Part shown: one piece after another, positions 1 through 10,710 of the stretch | How the letters are laid out: every line of letters starts with the position of its first letter | Numbering within the stretch: position 1 is the first letter of the stretch | NCBI GenBank assembly: GCA_030374805.1 | Contig: JARGSG010000114.1 | Location: 1 to 64,000 of the forward strand | Length of the DNA: 64,000 bases | Direction of reading: 5' to 3' | From: Gracilaria gracilis | Lineage: Eukaryota; Rhodophyta; Florideophyceae; Gracilariales; Gracilariaceae | The notes under the pieces: model-generated | Told to the model about the DNA's origin: nothing | Database searches by the model: none | What the model saw: the letters and a program-made list of their open reading frames with translations, nothing else | Program-made: the position numbers and the translations under genes

Positions 1-3000
1 CTTCCGGAGCTTCACCCGTTTTTTTTTCGCACATTCCGTGCAGAGCCGCACTGTTGCGTAGCAATCGACCGCCATGACGGACCAGTAGAAGTCCCTTCTC
101 AGGGTTAGGTATAACTTCCTTCCACCTGCGTGGCCGCCCAGCTTCGCGTAATGCGATAGTTGGAGGACCCGCGTTTGCAGCGTGTGAGGGACCACCACTT
201 GTGGGTTAGACTCGACCATTCTTATGAGATAGCCGATGTCATTGACCTCAAACGGGAGGACCGCACCACCGTCTAAACGGGCACGAATGTTCACGCAGAA
301 CGGGTCGCCATGCTGTTCTCGGATCATTTCCTCCGGTGTTACCAGGACGAAATTTCCCGGTAGGGGCTTGTGAGCCCCATTCTCGTTTGCCACGAGTAGT
401 TCGTCCAATTCATCGTCGAATTCCCAGTCTTCTGGCCAAATGTCGAGTTCACCTTCCGGATGTTCCGTGTCCACCTCGTCAGCGACGAAACAAGGGATCT
501 CATCGTCTCCCGAGGGGAGGGCTTCCCCATTCGTGGGTAATCTCGACAGTGCGTCTGCCTGTGTGTTCAGCGCTCCCTTCTTATACATGACTTGAAAGTC
601 GAATTCCGCTAGGCGGAGCCTCCATCGCATGAGGCGTCCCGACGGGTCTGAGATGTTCATTAACCACCTCAGCGAGGAATGGTCCGTGTACACGGTGAAG
701 TGCACACCCATAAGATAGGGGCGAAGAGTTGCCAGAGCCCACACAACGGCGAGGCATTCTTTCTCCGAAACGGAGTAATTCCGTTCATGAACATTGAGCG
801 AGCGCGACCAGTAACAAATGGGCTTACGTTCCCCTTCGGGGGTGGTTTGGAAAAGAGCGCAACCGACTTGGTAGTCGCTCGAATCCGTGTCCACGGAGTA
901 TGGTAGTCCGGGTTTCGGCAACGATAGAATCGGAGCAGATGTGACAGCCTCCTTCAAGGAGTTAAACGCCTCTGTCTCGACAGACGTGAAGGGTGCCAGT
1001 TTCGGTGGCTGGCCTTTTCGCAGTAGTGCGTTGAGGGGTGCCGCGATATCCGAGAAATTCGGGACGAACAGTCGGTAGACGTTGACCAATCCCCAGAAGG
1101 AGCGCAATTCCGTTTGGGTTCGCGGTTCCTTCGCCTTGGCAAGGGACTTCACTCGAGCTTCCTCGATAGACAACCGTCCTGGACGGATAACGTGGCCCAG
1201 GTACTTCACGGTGTCGGTGAAGAATTCACACTTCCTCAGCTTGAGAGAAATTCCTGCGTCACGCAGTGTGGTCATTACCTCCCTTACGTGGGTGAGATGA
1301 TCGTCCAGATTACTGGAGAAGACAATTATGTTATCTAGGTAAACTAGGCACGTCCGTCACTTAAAGCGGTTCAACAGGATGTCGATAGCACGCTGAAATG
1401 TAGCGGGAGCGTTGGTGAGACCAAACGGCATACGCTTGAAGCGGAAAGACCCAGAGTGACATACAAAAGCGGTCTTATCGCGGTCTTCCTCCCTTACGGG
1501 GACTTGCCAATATCCCCAATTGGCGTCCAATGCCGTGAATACGGTTGCGTTTCCGAGCGAATCGATGCACTCGTCCATGCGAGGGATTGAGTACGTGTCC
1601 TTGATCGTCACGGCATTTAGCCAGCGGTAGTCGACACAGAACCTCCAGGTTCCGTCCGCCTTGATTGCCAGTACTACTGGGGACGCCCAGGGTGACTGAG
1701 CGGGCTCAATCACACCTGCGCGAAGCATCTTGTCCACTTGGAACTGTTCCTCTTCCCGAGCCTTCGGTCCTGCCCTGTAAGGGGGTTGCGAAACGGGTCG
1801 CGCGTCCGGTAGCAAATCAATCCGGTGTTCCGTTGTATTTATCTCACCAAGAGATCCATCCCACATTGGGGTAAATTCCCGTAACATCTCTCTCAGACGT
1901 TTACGGTGTGATTCCGGCACGTGGCCGAGATCGAGCTCCTCAAGAGCCTTCACGGGATCAATCCGGTCATAGCTCGTTGGGCCATGTTCCGTATCGGATT
2001 CAGGGGCAGGGGTGACTTCCGAGTCACTCGGCAATTTATCCGTTGAAACCGGAGTTGTGACGGGAGTATCCTCCCCCTCCTTAGACGGAACGTCGGGGTG
2101 TCCCGGATTGTCGCACTCTTTTGAGGAAACCAAACCGAGGACATCGGCAGCCGTCATTCGTGTAGGGAGCATCGCGAATGGGTGCGGTGTGACCGATCCA
2201 ATGACTTGGTTCTTTACCATATACTGGGGGATGTTGCCAAGATTGGCAACAAGTATCCGGAAAGGAGCATTCGGTGACACCTGTGCAACACCGTTCGCCA
2301 CTGCGAGATGATACTTCTCGTATAACGAGGAAATGGGTTGAATAACCCGAAAACCGTGTTGACGGGAATGGACCTGCACCATTACTTGGGATTCTGGTGG
2401 AATGCATACCGACGCTGCGACGCGGAGTTTTGTGGACTCACGAGTCGCCGGTGGTGGTTCCTGCACAGCACGTAGTGGAACTTGTTTCCTCGATGCACGC
2501 TTCAGCGGCCGACGAACTATCGGAACCGACGAACCGTCTTCGAATTCCACAGGCCTGAGGCGGGGTCTGATTGCGTCGACAAATCAATTACATCCCAAAA
2601 TAACTGGGGCAGCCAATGACCGACATACCACAAAGTCGAGCTTGACCACGGAGGTCCCCAAACGCACGATTAAGTCGATTGTTCCCACCGTTGTTAACGG
2701 GTTGTTATTCGCGTCGGCGACTTCGGGCGTCGCTTCGCGGCGAATACGTGTCCGCACCAGCGGTGGCAGGAAGGACTCCACGATAAAGTTCGGCCCTGCA
2801 CCGGTGTCTAATACCGTGAGAGTGCGCACCATAAACTGGGTACTGAGGCCAAGGTCGGCGTAAACTTTATAGTTACGCTTGGCCATCACGAGGACTCTAT
2901 CCGGGAACCGGTTTTTCTTTACCCGTATCCACGGTCGACGAAGAACACCCAAGTGTTCTGAGTCCGCGTCAGCGGTGTCTTTCCTCGAAAGGATCTTCAC

Positions 3001-3078
3001 CGGGGAGCGAGGCGGCGTCGCCTCGGACGTCGGCAGCCTCTGCTCCGAGGACGTCTCTCCCGAATGGGAGACTCCCTC
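1..3078 (-). pseudogene. pol: gypsy-1 protease-RT-RNase H-integrase, decayed
   Basis: One reading frame runs from 3078 to the left edge, interrupted by TGA at 2584-2586 and TGA at 1357-1359. The aspartic protease has VLDTGAGPN and ends near VILGC. RT follows with FCVDYRWLNAV and FRFKRMPFGLTNAP. At 1330-1341 the usual YLDD catalytic box reads YLDN. RNase H follows (SVDTDSS, YTDHSSLRW), then an H2C2 integrase zinc finger (HYAKLGGH, CTEC). The related element at 61-64 kb has Trp where the 1357 stop lies, so TGG has become TGA. The equivalent of the protease ATG is GAG here. Such polyproteins normally copy and insert the element; this copy cannot make an intact one. Confidence 0.93.
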
Positions 3079-3080
3079 GT

Positions 3081-5279
3081 TTAGTTTCCCTGGGCTTCCG
3101 CCTGCGGCGGCTGCTCAGGTTCCTCGACCACGAGTGCTTGGGCACGTTGGCCTCGGGGTCCCGCAACAGCGGTGTTTGGATCGTCTACGACGCGGTGTAC
3201 CGGTGCTACCGGATGAGCCGGCTGTGCCGCAGCACGCTGGTCGGTCTGCGCTGTCGGTATGACGTGGGCGAAGTCCGTCTTGGCCCGGAGATACGACGTC
3301 ATTGGGACGGATCGCTTCTCCTCTGGAGTGAGGGCCTCATAGTTCACCGTCACCTTGCCCAGGTCTCTCAGGGAGAGAAGGCATTGCGGTGACGTGTGAC
3401 CATGGGTATAGCAGAGATGGCATATCAACGCTATCAATGCTTGCCTACCCTGTCGAAGGGTCCCACTCCGGTTGTCCGTGAAACGTCCCGCTGGGCGGCT
3501 GTCCTGCCATCCTGGTCGTTGGAAGCGGGTTCCTCCGTTCGAGTACGGGATGTAAGGCCCGCGAACTCGGGTGGCATCGGCATAAAGCACGGTGCCGTCC
3601 TGAGTGGTCTCGAAGGAGGCGTCCGTCGTCGACGGGAGCTCCGTTGTCGGAACGGATTCGATATCGCCGTGGGCGAGCTGGACGTTATCGTACTCCTTCG
3701 GAGGTACTCCATCCGCGACGAGCGACAGAGATGGGGATTTCGTTTCCATCAACAACGCCTTGGCGGACTTAGACCGAGTACTCGGAGCTCTGGCGCGGAG
3801 GGAGTCACCTTGGGCTCTTGCATACTGGATGAGCTCCAGGTAGGTGATCTTCTTCCTGTCCTCGCGATAGCGGGCGACCAAAGTCCGGATAGCCGGGTCG
3901 AGTCCGTCGATGAACATCGTACAACGCTCTGTAGCGGGGTAGACATTACCACAACGGTGGAAAGCCTTGTTCAGGCGTACCGAAAAATCGGTTTCCGTCT
4001 CGCCTGAGCGTTGACGTGTGTCTCGCAAAGCGAGTACCGCCGACTGAATGGCACTATTCGTGGCGTACGACCGTAACAAATATTGCACTGCTTCGGGCCA
4101 GCAAGTAACTCCTCCTTCGGAGGCCCGCGAAGAACCTCTTACAGAGTGATACTGGTCCTCGGCCACACCACGTAAGAAATACGGTAAGGCAATGTAGGCC
4201 TGTCCCTCATTCATCCCGAGTATATCGGCTTCCGCGACGAAGCGGGCGAGAAAATCTAGCACCAAGATTGGGTCTTCTCCAGTAAACAACTGGTTACGAA
4301 GCGAGAGCTGCATCCGTTTGATGCAGTCCTTCACCATGCCTGTACCACGGGGTGTTCGATCCAAAGAGGAGTCTTCCAAACGGTAACACCGGTATGACAA
4401 CAGCTTCTCGTAGAGAGGGTTGGTGGGCCTCAGGACTTTCAAGCCCGCGTGCTTCCGTCCTTTTGTACGAGCACGAACCGCACCTTGCGTGACTGCAGAC
4501 CGCTTAGAGCGTGACGCCCGTATAGCACGGTCCTCGTCAGACGACGAGTCTGACGAGTCAGCATTGTCCGAATTGTTCGGGTCCGCATCCGACGAAGTAG
4601 ACGAGTCTGAAACCTGATCGTCCTGTTGGCCCTTCCGCCTGTGGCGGTTCTTCTCGCGTGCCGAGTTCTTGGCCCTGTGCGACACAGCGACCGGCTCCGC
4701 CGGAGTGGCAGCATCCATAGGAATGGTTTGCTCCAGCATCTCCAGGCTGTCTCTGACACGATCAGATCGGTCCTGAATTCCTTCTACGAAGGTGGCGGGT
4801 TGACCAAAGCACTCCAACATTTTGTTGACGTCGGACCGTAACGTACGAAGATCCTCAGAAATACCCGTTGCAGGGGAGTCTTCCGCCTGTTGGCGTAGAA
4901 TGTTGACCACCCCTACAAGGGAGTTGTGAGCAGTGCGCAGCTGACGCAACTGCTCTTCCAGAGCTGTACCCTGGGGGATGTTGTCCTTCTCCCGATGGGA
5001 CTGAACCACTGCGGCCGCGGGTGTAGCCGTAGCAGACGGGGCTGCGGCAGCAACTGCCGGGGCCGGACCAGCACCATCATTAGGGGGAAGCAACGGGGCA
5101 AAAGGAAGTGTCCTGTGCGCCGGTTGTTGGCCCGACGTCTTGGACGGATTATTCACACCAAGGGTGGAGCCAGCACGCCTGGGGATGCGTGAGACGAACC
5201 GATCATCCCCAGCGACGCCACCACTGTGGGAACGACTGCGTGTAACCGCAGCTTCCGTCTCAGACGGCTTTCGAGACAT
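3081..5279 (-). CDS. gag: gypsy-1 Gag nucleocapsid polyprotein
   Basis: An intact 732-residue ORF with ATG at 5277-5279. The N-terminal third is low-complexity and charged, with a Ser/Asp-rich patch. The middle is a retrotransposon Gag core (FTGEDPILVLDFLARF, then RCGNVYPATERC). Near the C-terminus is a CCHC zinc knuckle, CHLCYTHGHTSPQC (C-x2-C-x4-H-x4-C), which binds RNA. Gag forms the virus-like particle in which reverse transcription occurs. It stops with TAA immediately before the protease region, which is in a different frame, so Gag and Pol are separate frames. Unlike pol it carries no visible break. Confidence 0.9.
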   Translation of the reverse strand: MSRKPSETEAAVTRSRSHSGGVAGDDRFVSRIPRRAGSTLGVNNPSKTSGQQPAHRTLPFAPLLPPNDGAGPAPAVAAAAPSATATPAAAVVQSHREKDNIPQGTALEEQLRQLRTAHNSLVGVVNILRQQAEDSPATGISEDLRTLRSDVNKMLECFGQPATFVEGIQDRSDRVRDSLEMLEQTIPMDAATPAEPVAVSHRAKNSAREKNRHRRKGQQDDQVSDSSTSSDADPNNSDNADSSDSSSDEDRAIRASRSKRSAVTQGAVRARTKGRKHAGLKVLRPTNPLYEKLLSYRCYRLEDSSLDRTPRGTGMVKDCIKRMQLSLRNQLFTGEDPILVLDFLARFVAEADILGMNEGQAYIALPYFLRGVAEDQYHSVRGSSRASEGGVTCWPEAVQYLLRSYATNSAIQSAVLALRDTRQRSGETETDFSVRLNKAFHRCGNVYPATERCTMFIDGLDPAIRTLVARYREDRKKITYLELIQYARAQGDSLRARAPSTRSKSAKALLMETKSPSLSLVADGVPPKEYDNVQLAHGDIESVPTTELPSTTDASFETTQDGTVLYADATRVRGPYIPYSNGGTRFQRPGWQDSRPAGRFTDNRSGTLRQGRQALIALICHLCYTHGHTSPQCLLSLRDLGKVTVNYEALTPEEKRSVPMTSYLRAKTDFAHVIPTAQTDQRAAAQPAHPVAPVHRVVDDPNTAVAGPRGQRAQALVVEEPEQPPQAEAQGN

Positions 5280-5383
5280 GATTTCTCAACCAACCGTGCA
5301 ACGGGAAACTTCCAGAAGTAGAAACGAAACCTCGAAGAGGGAAAACACACACGAGTACGTGTTAAACCGAATATCCGATTCTA

Positions 5384-5396
5384 GGTCGGGAGACCA
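5384..5396 (-). other. primer-binding site of gypsy-1
   Basis: Two bases after the LTR ends, the minus strand reads TGGTCTCCCGACC. It begins with TGG, as expected for a site pairing with a tRNA CCA tail. The other gypsy element has TGGTCTCCCGAAC three bases after its own LTR, so position and sequence are conserved. I did not identify the tRNA. Confidence 0.7.
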
Positions 5397-5399
5397 CTT

Positions 5400-6189
5400 T
5401 GTAGTGCAACGCCAGAGGCGGAAAGACACCACGAAGACGTCCGAGATCTTCCTCCGTAGGAAGGTAGTCAGCAGACAGAGCCTCTCTGGCAAGGCACGAC
5501 GAAGTCGGGTGTCAGCCGAGGCCAAGCCGTCACGACGGGCGTAGAGAGTTGAGCAAGGATCGGTGTTGGCAACAAGTGTGTGAGTGAACGGGCCCTCGAG
5601 AGAGGCACGAGTCCACGGAAGTGGGGAAAGAGAAAAGGAATCCGCGAAAGCGGGGGATGGGAAGAAGGAAAAGGAGGAAAGGGCAAAAAGGCTACGGTAA
5701 ACACCGGGGTTATCCCTGTACAGGGTCGAACGCGACACAAGCGGAAAACACTCCCACGAATGGGTCCTGTTAGGTGACGCAGGGAGGATACAGTACCCGT
5801 AGGCAACGGAGCCTCTCTCCTGGAAGGAGTCGATGACCGCCGAAGGCGAAGAAGTATAGAGCCAATTCTGGTTGGGGAAGTTTACTTAGTGGCGATGGCC
5901 ACGTGCCGAGCCACTATATAGTGTAGTAATCTCCCGGCAACGAGGCAAAACTATTAAATAAATATCTAAATTACCAGCAATGCTGCGCCAACCATCCGTT
6001 GCAAGAGCTCCACACGTGTCTTAGTCACACCCAAATTGGGGCTGTGGCGCGAGTGCACGTGTGCACCGTGCACACTATGCAGACCGCATTGCGGCACACA
6101 ACCCGTGTGTAGCTGCAGTAACCATCAGCACGCGCAAGCGGAAAAACGACTAAGTCGGTGAGATATCCCTTGTAGGGCGTTGCACTACA
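5400..6189 (-). repeat. 5' LTR of gypsy-1 (LTR A)
   Basis: The 790-bp LTR starts TGTAGTGCAACGC and ends GCGTTGCACTACA, a perfect 13-bp terminal inverted repeat with TG...CA ends. A TATA-like ACTATATAGTGG lies near + 5920. On the minus strand the downstream part is pyrimidine-rich, as in U5 or leader DNA. The gag-proximal end and PBS match those of the element at 57-64 kb. Confidence 0.85.
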
Positions 6190-6902
6190 GTACGGTACAA
6201 CCGGAGATCGAAGCTGATGGAATCAGGAATTGGGAACTCGAATTTCGCCCTGCTCTGCCGCGCATACCCCAAGCGAACCAATGCCGCCTGAGCGGAAGCC
6301 AGTGACTCGCCGGAACGCCGCAAAACTGCGTGAGGAGGAACGGCAACCCGGCAACGCCAATCCCACGAAGTGGTGACTATCGCCGGAAGATCTCCGGGAA
6401 GGCGATCAGTACCGTCCGCAAAGGACGCGATGAGCTCCTCGTTGAAAACGGCTGTAGGATGAAACCACGGAGCAGTCCGGAAGAGATGTGCGTGAACGCG
6501 AGAGTTCAGGCCGACTAGCTCGTCGTAGGAAGGCCACGGCACTTCATGCATGAAGTTACCATGGGGCTGCTGCCCCGGAGGGAGTATGTGCCCGCCACTG
6601 GCGTTGTGGTTCTGGGACACTCCAGAAGCATTGCCGCTTTGCGGAAGAGGCACGGAACGGAATCTGGAGAAGTATCCCGAGATCGGAGGTTGACCGCTCA
6701 TCGCGCGAGGCTCTTGAAGAACGGGAAGGTTGGTAGTAACACCGCGAGAGCAAGAAGCAGGCTGTTGTGAACAGGAATGGTCGTCTCTGGAGCGAGGTTG
6801 GCACTGTCCAGTGGTAGTGACTTGATCTTCGCGAGGCGAGATGGAATCCGAAGACGTCGGGGATGCGTTTTTATGCCCACGGCTGGGAGTTCGACCCGCC
6901 AT
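6150..6902 (-). CDS. hypothetical protein between two LTRs
   Basis: An ORF of 250 residues from ATG 6902, unrecognised. The N-terminal half is Ser/Pro/Gln-rich and probably disordered. The C-terminal half is more globular (PWPSYDELVGLNSRVHAHLF, TSWDWRCRVAVPPHAVL). It fills the 750 bp between LTR B (ends at 6938) and LTR A (begins at 6189), and its last ~13 codons run into LTR A, so the original C-terminus has probably been replaced by the retrotransposon insertion. It could be a disrupted host gene, an exon, or part of an older element. Confidence 0.4.
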   Translation of the reverse strand: MAGRTPSRGHKNASPTSSDSISPREDQVTTTGQCQPRSRDDHSCSQQPASCSRGVTTNLPVLQEPRAMSGQPPISGYFSRFRSVPLPQSGNASGVSQNHNASGGHILPPGQQPHGNFMHEVPWPSYDELVGLNSRVHAHLFRTAPWFHPTAVFNEELIASFADGTDRLPGDLPAIVTTSWDWRCRVAVPPHAVLRRSGESLASAQAALVRLGYARQSRAKFEFPIPDSISFDLRLYRTVVQRPTRDISPT

Positions 6903-6937
6903 CGCGACGGCGTGGCTTACTCTTAAGGAAGGAAATA

Positions 6938-7791
6938 TGAAGGACAACACTCCTTGGAGGCGATTTGAGGTACTTAGTTAATTTCCGCATCATGCGTTAG
7001 TAGATCTATATGAGTTACACCGCTATTAGCGTGTCGCCTCGCTGAGGTAATTTCCACAGATGTGCACGTGAATTTCACAGCTAGAGGCGCCGCTTAGCGG
7101 GTGTGAATAGCACACGTGTAGCACGGATATACCGGAGGCAGTGCATCCAGCATTGCTGTATTTACTTAGATATTATACAGATTATTTTGCCCGGCGCACC
7201 CACTGTCAGTGGTGCGCCGAGCTCAGTACTTAGAGGATTGAGCATCGCTCCCCCAACTAAACTGCCCCTTGCCAACCAAGGGCTTCTTGGCTCTAACGTT
7301 CATGCCTTCGCGGACTGTTCATCTCCAAGTGGAGTGCGAAACGCGTTGCTCACGTATAATTACCCATTCTTGGGGGGCTGAGAGTATTATCAATGCGTGT
7401 GTGTGTATTTTCGACTACTTTCGTATACGCGCCCTAGTATTGGGTTTCGTTTGTGTGTTGCACACCTATTCTCACTCTTGTGGACCCCTTTTGCCACTTT
7501 TTGGGTTTTGTTTTGCTGCTTACTTTCAAATGGCTTGCCCTCCCACATCCTGTTGTCGCTATTCGCTTCTTACGAGGCTCAGTCTTTAGACCGCTTTTTG
7601 CACTAGTCTCTACACGGTACCTGGTCCGCATATTTCAATCCGATACATGTCGTGACGGTTTGACTTAGGTTTACCCTCGGTTAGTCGTGCCATACCTGGA
7701 GCGCTTCATTTGCTGTGCTAACTTTTTGAGAGAAAGATCCCAAACATCTTTGTGGCTGTCTTGCTTGTCGCGGGAAAGGCGTTGCACTACA
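6938..7791 (+). repeat. LTR B, probable solo LTR
   Basis: An 854-bp LTR with no adjacent element coding. Its reverse complement aligns along its whole length with 57343-58193 (LTR C), from TGAAGGACAACACTCC at the start to a GCGTTG-containing end. The end GCGTTGCACTACA is identical to the last 13 bases of LTR A. I saw no clear target duplication (AAATA left, CGGGA right). A near-palindrome (7192-7219) with arms CGGCGCAC and GTGCGCCG is conserved in LTR C. Confidence 0.8.
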
Positions 7792-9809
7792 CGGGAAGAA
7801 GTTTAGATTACTTTGGCTTCTATTTGTCAGAAAAGCAATTGCAAAGAGTAACGCCAAGAAGTGAGGAGCACAAAGGGGTGGGTTGGTAATGTGAGTCTTA
7901 TGGCTCAAAGAGGATGGGGAGTGGTGGTCTGGAACAAAATTTGTAGCGAACTTGATTTGGCTTTTTATAGTGATGTATGAGTAATTTAGCTGCGCAGCGT
8001 AGCCCATGAGGGGCAAAACGTAGAATATATGTGTTTGTGTTTCGATTATCTTGCGGTAGCGATCTTCTCTTAGCATTGGTTTTCTTCCTCTTTTCAAGAC
8101 CGTCTACTTCCACTGCTCTCGGTTTTCTGTCAGTTACCCGAATTGAAAAGCAAAAGGAGCGAACTGAAGAGTCCATTTTCACTTCTGCTTCTCAAGTTGT
8201 TCACATTTGTGGGGATCCCACTGTACATAAACTACTGTGTGTTGTCAATACAAATACCCCATGCGTATATTTTTGACGACCACTATAGACCAGATGGAGG
8301 GAACGACTTCGTCCCTGTTACAGAGTTTTGAGCGCGACACGCGGCGATACGGTTCTACTGCGCGACGAACGCGCCCTCTCCGACGTTGCGTACGCTGAAA
8401 TGTCATCCGTTTTTCTACCCAGTCAGTCAGTCACAAATACGGCCCTGCTTGCACTACACTTCAATAAACGCGAAGTATCCACGACGTGGATGTTCTGGCA
8501 ACTACAAGGACCTACGAGCAAAATTGTGAATAGCAGGTGACACACTTTCCAGGGCTCACTTTCCAGGGCTCATAGCCTGCCCGACAGACGGCTTTAGTTT
8601 TTGAGGAGCAACCCGCTCCAACTTCGTCGATGCAATGGCTCCCAGTATTGCCATTTCTGCCACCAGTAGCGCTGCAGCTTGCAGCATTTCTCGAGAGTAC
8701 ATTAGGAGGGCAACACAAGCCAAAAAGTCGAGCAGTGCCTTCGTGTCTTGTGTGCAACAGGAAGCACCATCGCCAAGCAACCAACAGGGCAACCCGAAAG
8801 GCACCCTGCTACACTCTGAGAAGTGCACAACCTGTTTTAGGGGGTCTCGTGCGTAAACCCACAGCCGTAATAGGTCATCCGCGAACGGACGCCGCATAGA
8901 CGCGTTCACGAAATCCATTTCCTTCATCGTTGGTGATTTTGGTTCCTCCGTCGGCCAGTACACCTCTTAATCTGAGTACCAGCGAAAGGAGCACGTGCGT
9001 CGAGAACGTTAAAAGCAATCGAGTTCCTATGAAGATCTATAGGTCAACAGATGTGTGACAGGGTCACGTTTTAACTAGCCACGAATGCGTCTCAGCGTAT
9101 CTGCTTAGATCTTTGCGCAGTACTGCATCAACTCGTGGGAAATCTTGCCTGTCTTTGGTCTCTTTGATACTGCAATCGTTGTTGTTGCGTCCCTAAAGAT
9201 CTGGATTTATAGCATGCAATTGCCAAGCTGTCAAGGTGATACATGTCAGGGAAGATGTGAACTCCATGATCATCGTCTTATAGAGTTTATTGATGCAATA
9301 AGCCAGCAGGGATTCCAACGCAAGGACCATCAAACCCCCAATAACGTGTTCTGATCCAGACGGCCTACTTTTAGCCCGTTTGTTGTGAACACCGACAACA
9401 ACGACCAAAAAAGTGACGGTTCATTCGAAGCTGCTTCATTCATGCTATGAATTTCATAGCCCACGATACCTAAAAGGTTTTGCAAGTGTATACCGCTCAC
9501 TAAAACCCAGTGCCACTGCTACAGAAAGCGATGGGTTCCCCACTTCTCCGCAGCTTGTTCAGTCTCACAGCCGAGTCTGAACTTGAGTGCAATTCAGCAA
9601 TTCATCTATGAACTCCGCCGTCCTTCTCAAGTCTTTACCTAAACACAGGCGCGAAGACATGCACTTCTATTCTGCTCCCTCTCGATACCGATGTGAAGGG
9701 TTCCAAAACCGAGTATATCTCAGCCGCGGTTAAAACTGCATAGTCTTCCCAGACTACACTCGAATTGTCCGCCATAGACCAACGAGCATTATTCATCTAC
9801 CAGGGAATT
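7792..9809 (+). other. gene-poor interval
   Basis: No convincing gene. The best candidate is a minus-strand frame at 8556-8926 with hydrophobic stretches but no recognisable domain, no clear start and no conserved motif. A 14-bp direct repeat (ACTTTCCAGGGCTC) lies at about 8549-8576. Otherwise I see nothing I can name. Confidence 0.4.
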
Positions 9810-10373
9810 ATGCTCACCTCAAAGTTGCATATAGGCCACCATAAGAGACTGACAATGGGAACAATCGGGGTTTCTGTCCCTGAACGAGTTTTTAGATTCG
9901 GCAGACTTGATAGTGCTGTCGCAAAATCGTTGGGGCTAGCGATACCGCTGACGGAAATTGTTTCCCATCATCCAGATCGTTTGTGCAGACAATCAGGTCT
10001 TCCAGACAACTCTCCTGGAACAAAACCCCTCCCTGCCAATCTCTCGGCGTCACCAACTTCTATCGAAGCATCAACAGAGATGCCCAGAACAGGTGACGTG
10101 CCTGTCCCTCAAACTGGGAGGGAAGGCTTGCGAGAGCGGGCGCGTAAAACAGTCAAGTTTTTGAGATGGAGGAAGGATTCTCGTCCGGCTGGTAACACGA
10201 TCAGAAGGATGAGGTCAGGTGCGGAACGGCTCTCTGAAGCTTGTAGAGCATTGAAGGAATCGGTTGTTCCGGGACTCAAGAAGGCGTATAATGCCACAAG
10301 AAGAAAAGGCAGAGCTGCCCGCTGGGTGCTCCCAGCCCGCGGCAAAGCCTTCCTTTCATTTTCTTTTCGGTAG
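9810..10373 (+). CDS. hypothetical protein, weak
   Basis: A possible 187-residue ORF from ATG 9810; the frame is open from 9765. The C-terminal half is Arg/Lys-rich (LRERARKTVKFLRWRKD, AYNATRRKGRAARWV) and could be helical. No family is recognised and there is no supporting context. It lies just upstream of the fold-back repeat at 10503 and may be chance, or an exon of a gene I cannot resolve. Confidence 0.2.
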   Translation: MLTSKLHIGHHKRLTMGTIGVSVPERVFRFGRLDSAVAKSLGLAIPLTEIVSHHPDRLCRQSGLPDNSPGTKPLPANLSASPTSIEASTEMPRTGDVPVPQTGREGLRERARKTVKFLRWRKDSRPAGNTIRRMRSGAERLSEACRALKESVVPGLKKAYNATRRKGRAARWVLPARGKAFLSFSFR

Positions 10374-10502
10374 CACTCCCCAATGGATATGGAAATATAA
10401 GCAATTGAGCATCAGAGCATCCACTGGAAGTCTTCCATGTAACGTGCCAATCCTCAGTAGTTTCCGTTTGGACAAAAAACAACAACACCTTCAGAATCTG
10501 TT

Positions 10503-10710
10503 TGCAAAACGTTCGTTTTCTTACGTTGCACGGCTCAATTCGGAGTATCTGAACTTCAGATACTCTAAATTGAACTTCAGATACTCCGCATTGAACTTCA
10601 GATACTCCGAATTGAACTTCAGATACTCCGAATTGAACTTCAGATACTCCGAATTGAACTTCAGATACTCCGAATTGAGCCGCGCAACGTAAGAAAACGA
10701 ACGCTTTGCA
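10503..10710. repeat. fold-back repeat with internal 21-bp tandem array
   Basis: Two inverted arms of about 50 bp (10503-10555 and 10656-10710) share TTCGTTTTCTTACGTTGC and the adjoining sequence with only a few differences. Between them lie about six copies of a 21-bp unit, AACTTCAGATACTCCGAATT plus G. The array and arms merge, since the arms end in one unit each. The whole could form a long hairpin. No flanking duplication was recognised. Confidence 0.85.

Larger units (their letters stand above)
1..6189 (-). mobile_element. Ty3/gypsy LTR retrotransposon 1, partial
   Basis: A minus-strand element enters from the left edge. Reading from high to low coordinates it has a 5' LTR (6189-5400), a primer-binding site, gag (5279-3081), and protease, reverse transcriptase, RNase H and the start of integrase (3078-1). 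RT before RNase H before integrase is the Ty3/gypsy order. The 3' half of integrase and the 3' LTR lie outside the window. Its proteins align throughout with the element at 57.3-64 kb, so both belong to one family, but their disabling mutations differ. It is defective, with two in-frame stops in pol and an altered RT active site. Confidence 0.93.

Noticed and set aside
6177..6189. GCGTTGCACTACA at 6177 as the end of a plus-strand LTR
   Set aside because: It is the inverted start of LTR A, whose other end carries the partner at 5400-5412.
8556..8963. 135-codon minus ORF with hydrophobic segments
   Set aside because: No ATG at the ORF start, no family and no context; kept only as a remark in the interval entry.
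10548..10680. 21-bp repeats as a possible CRISPR array
   Set aside because: The units are contiguous with no unique spacers, and the genome is eukaryotic.
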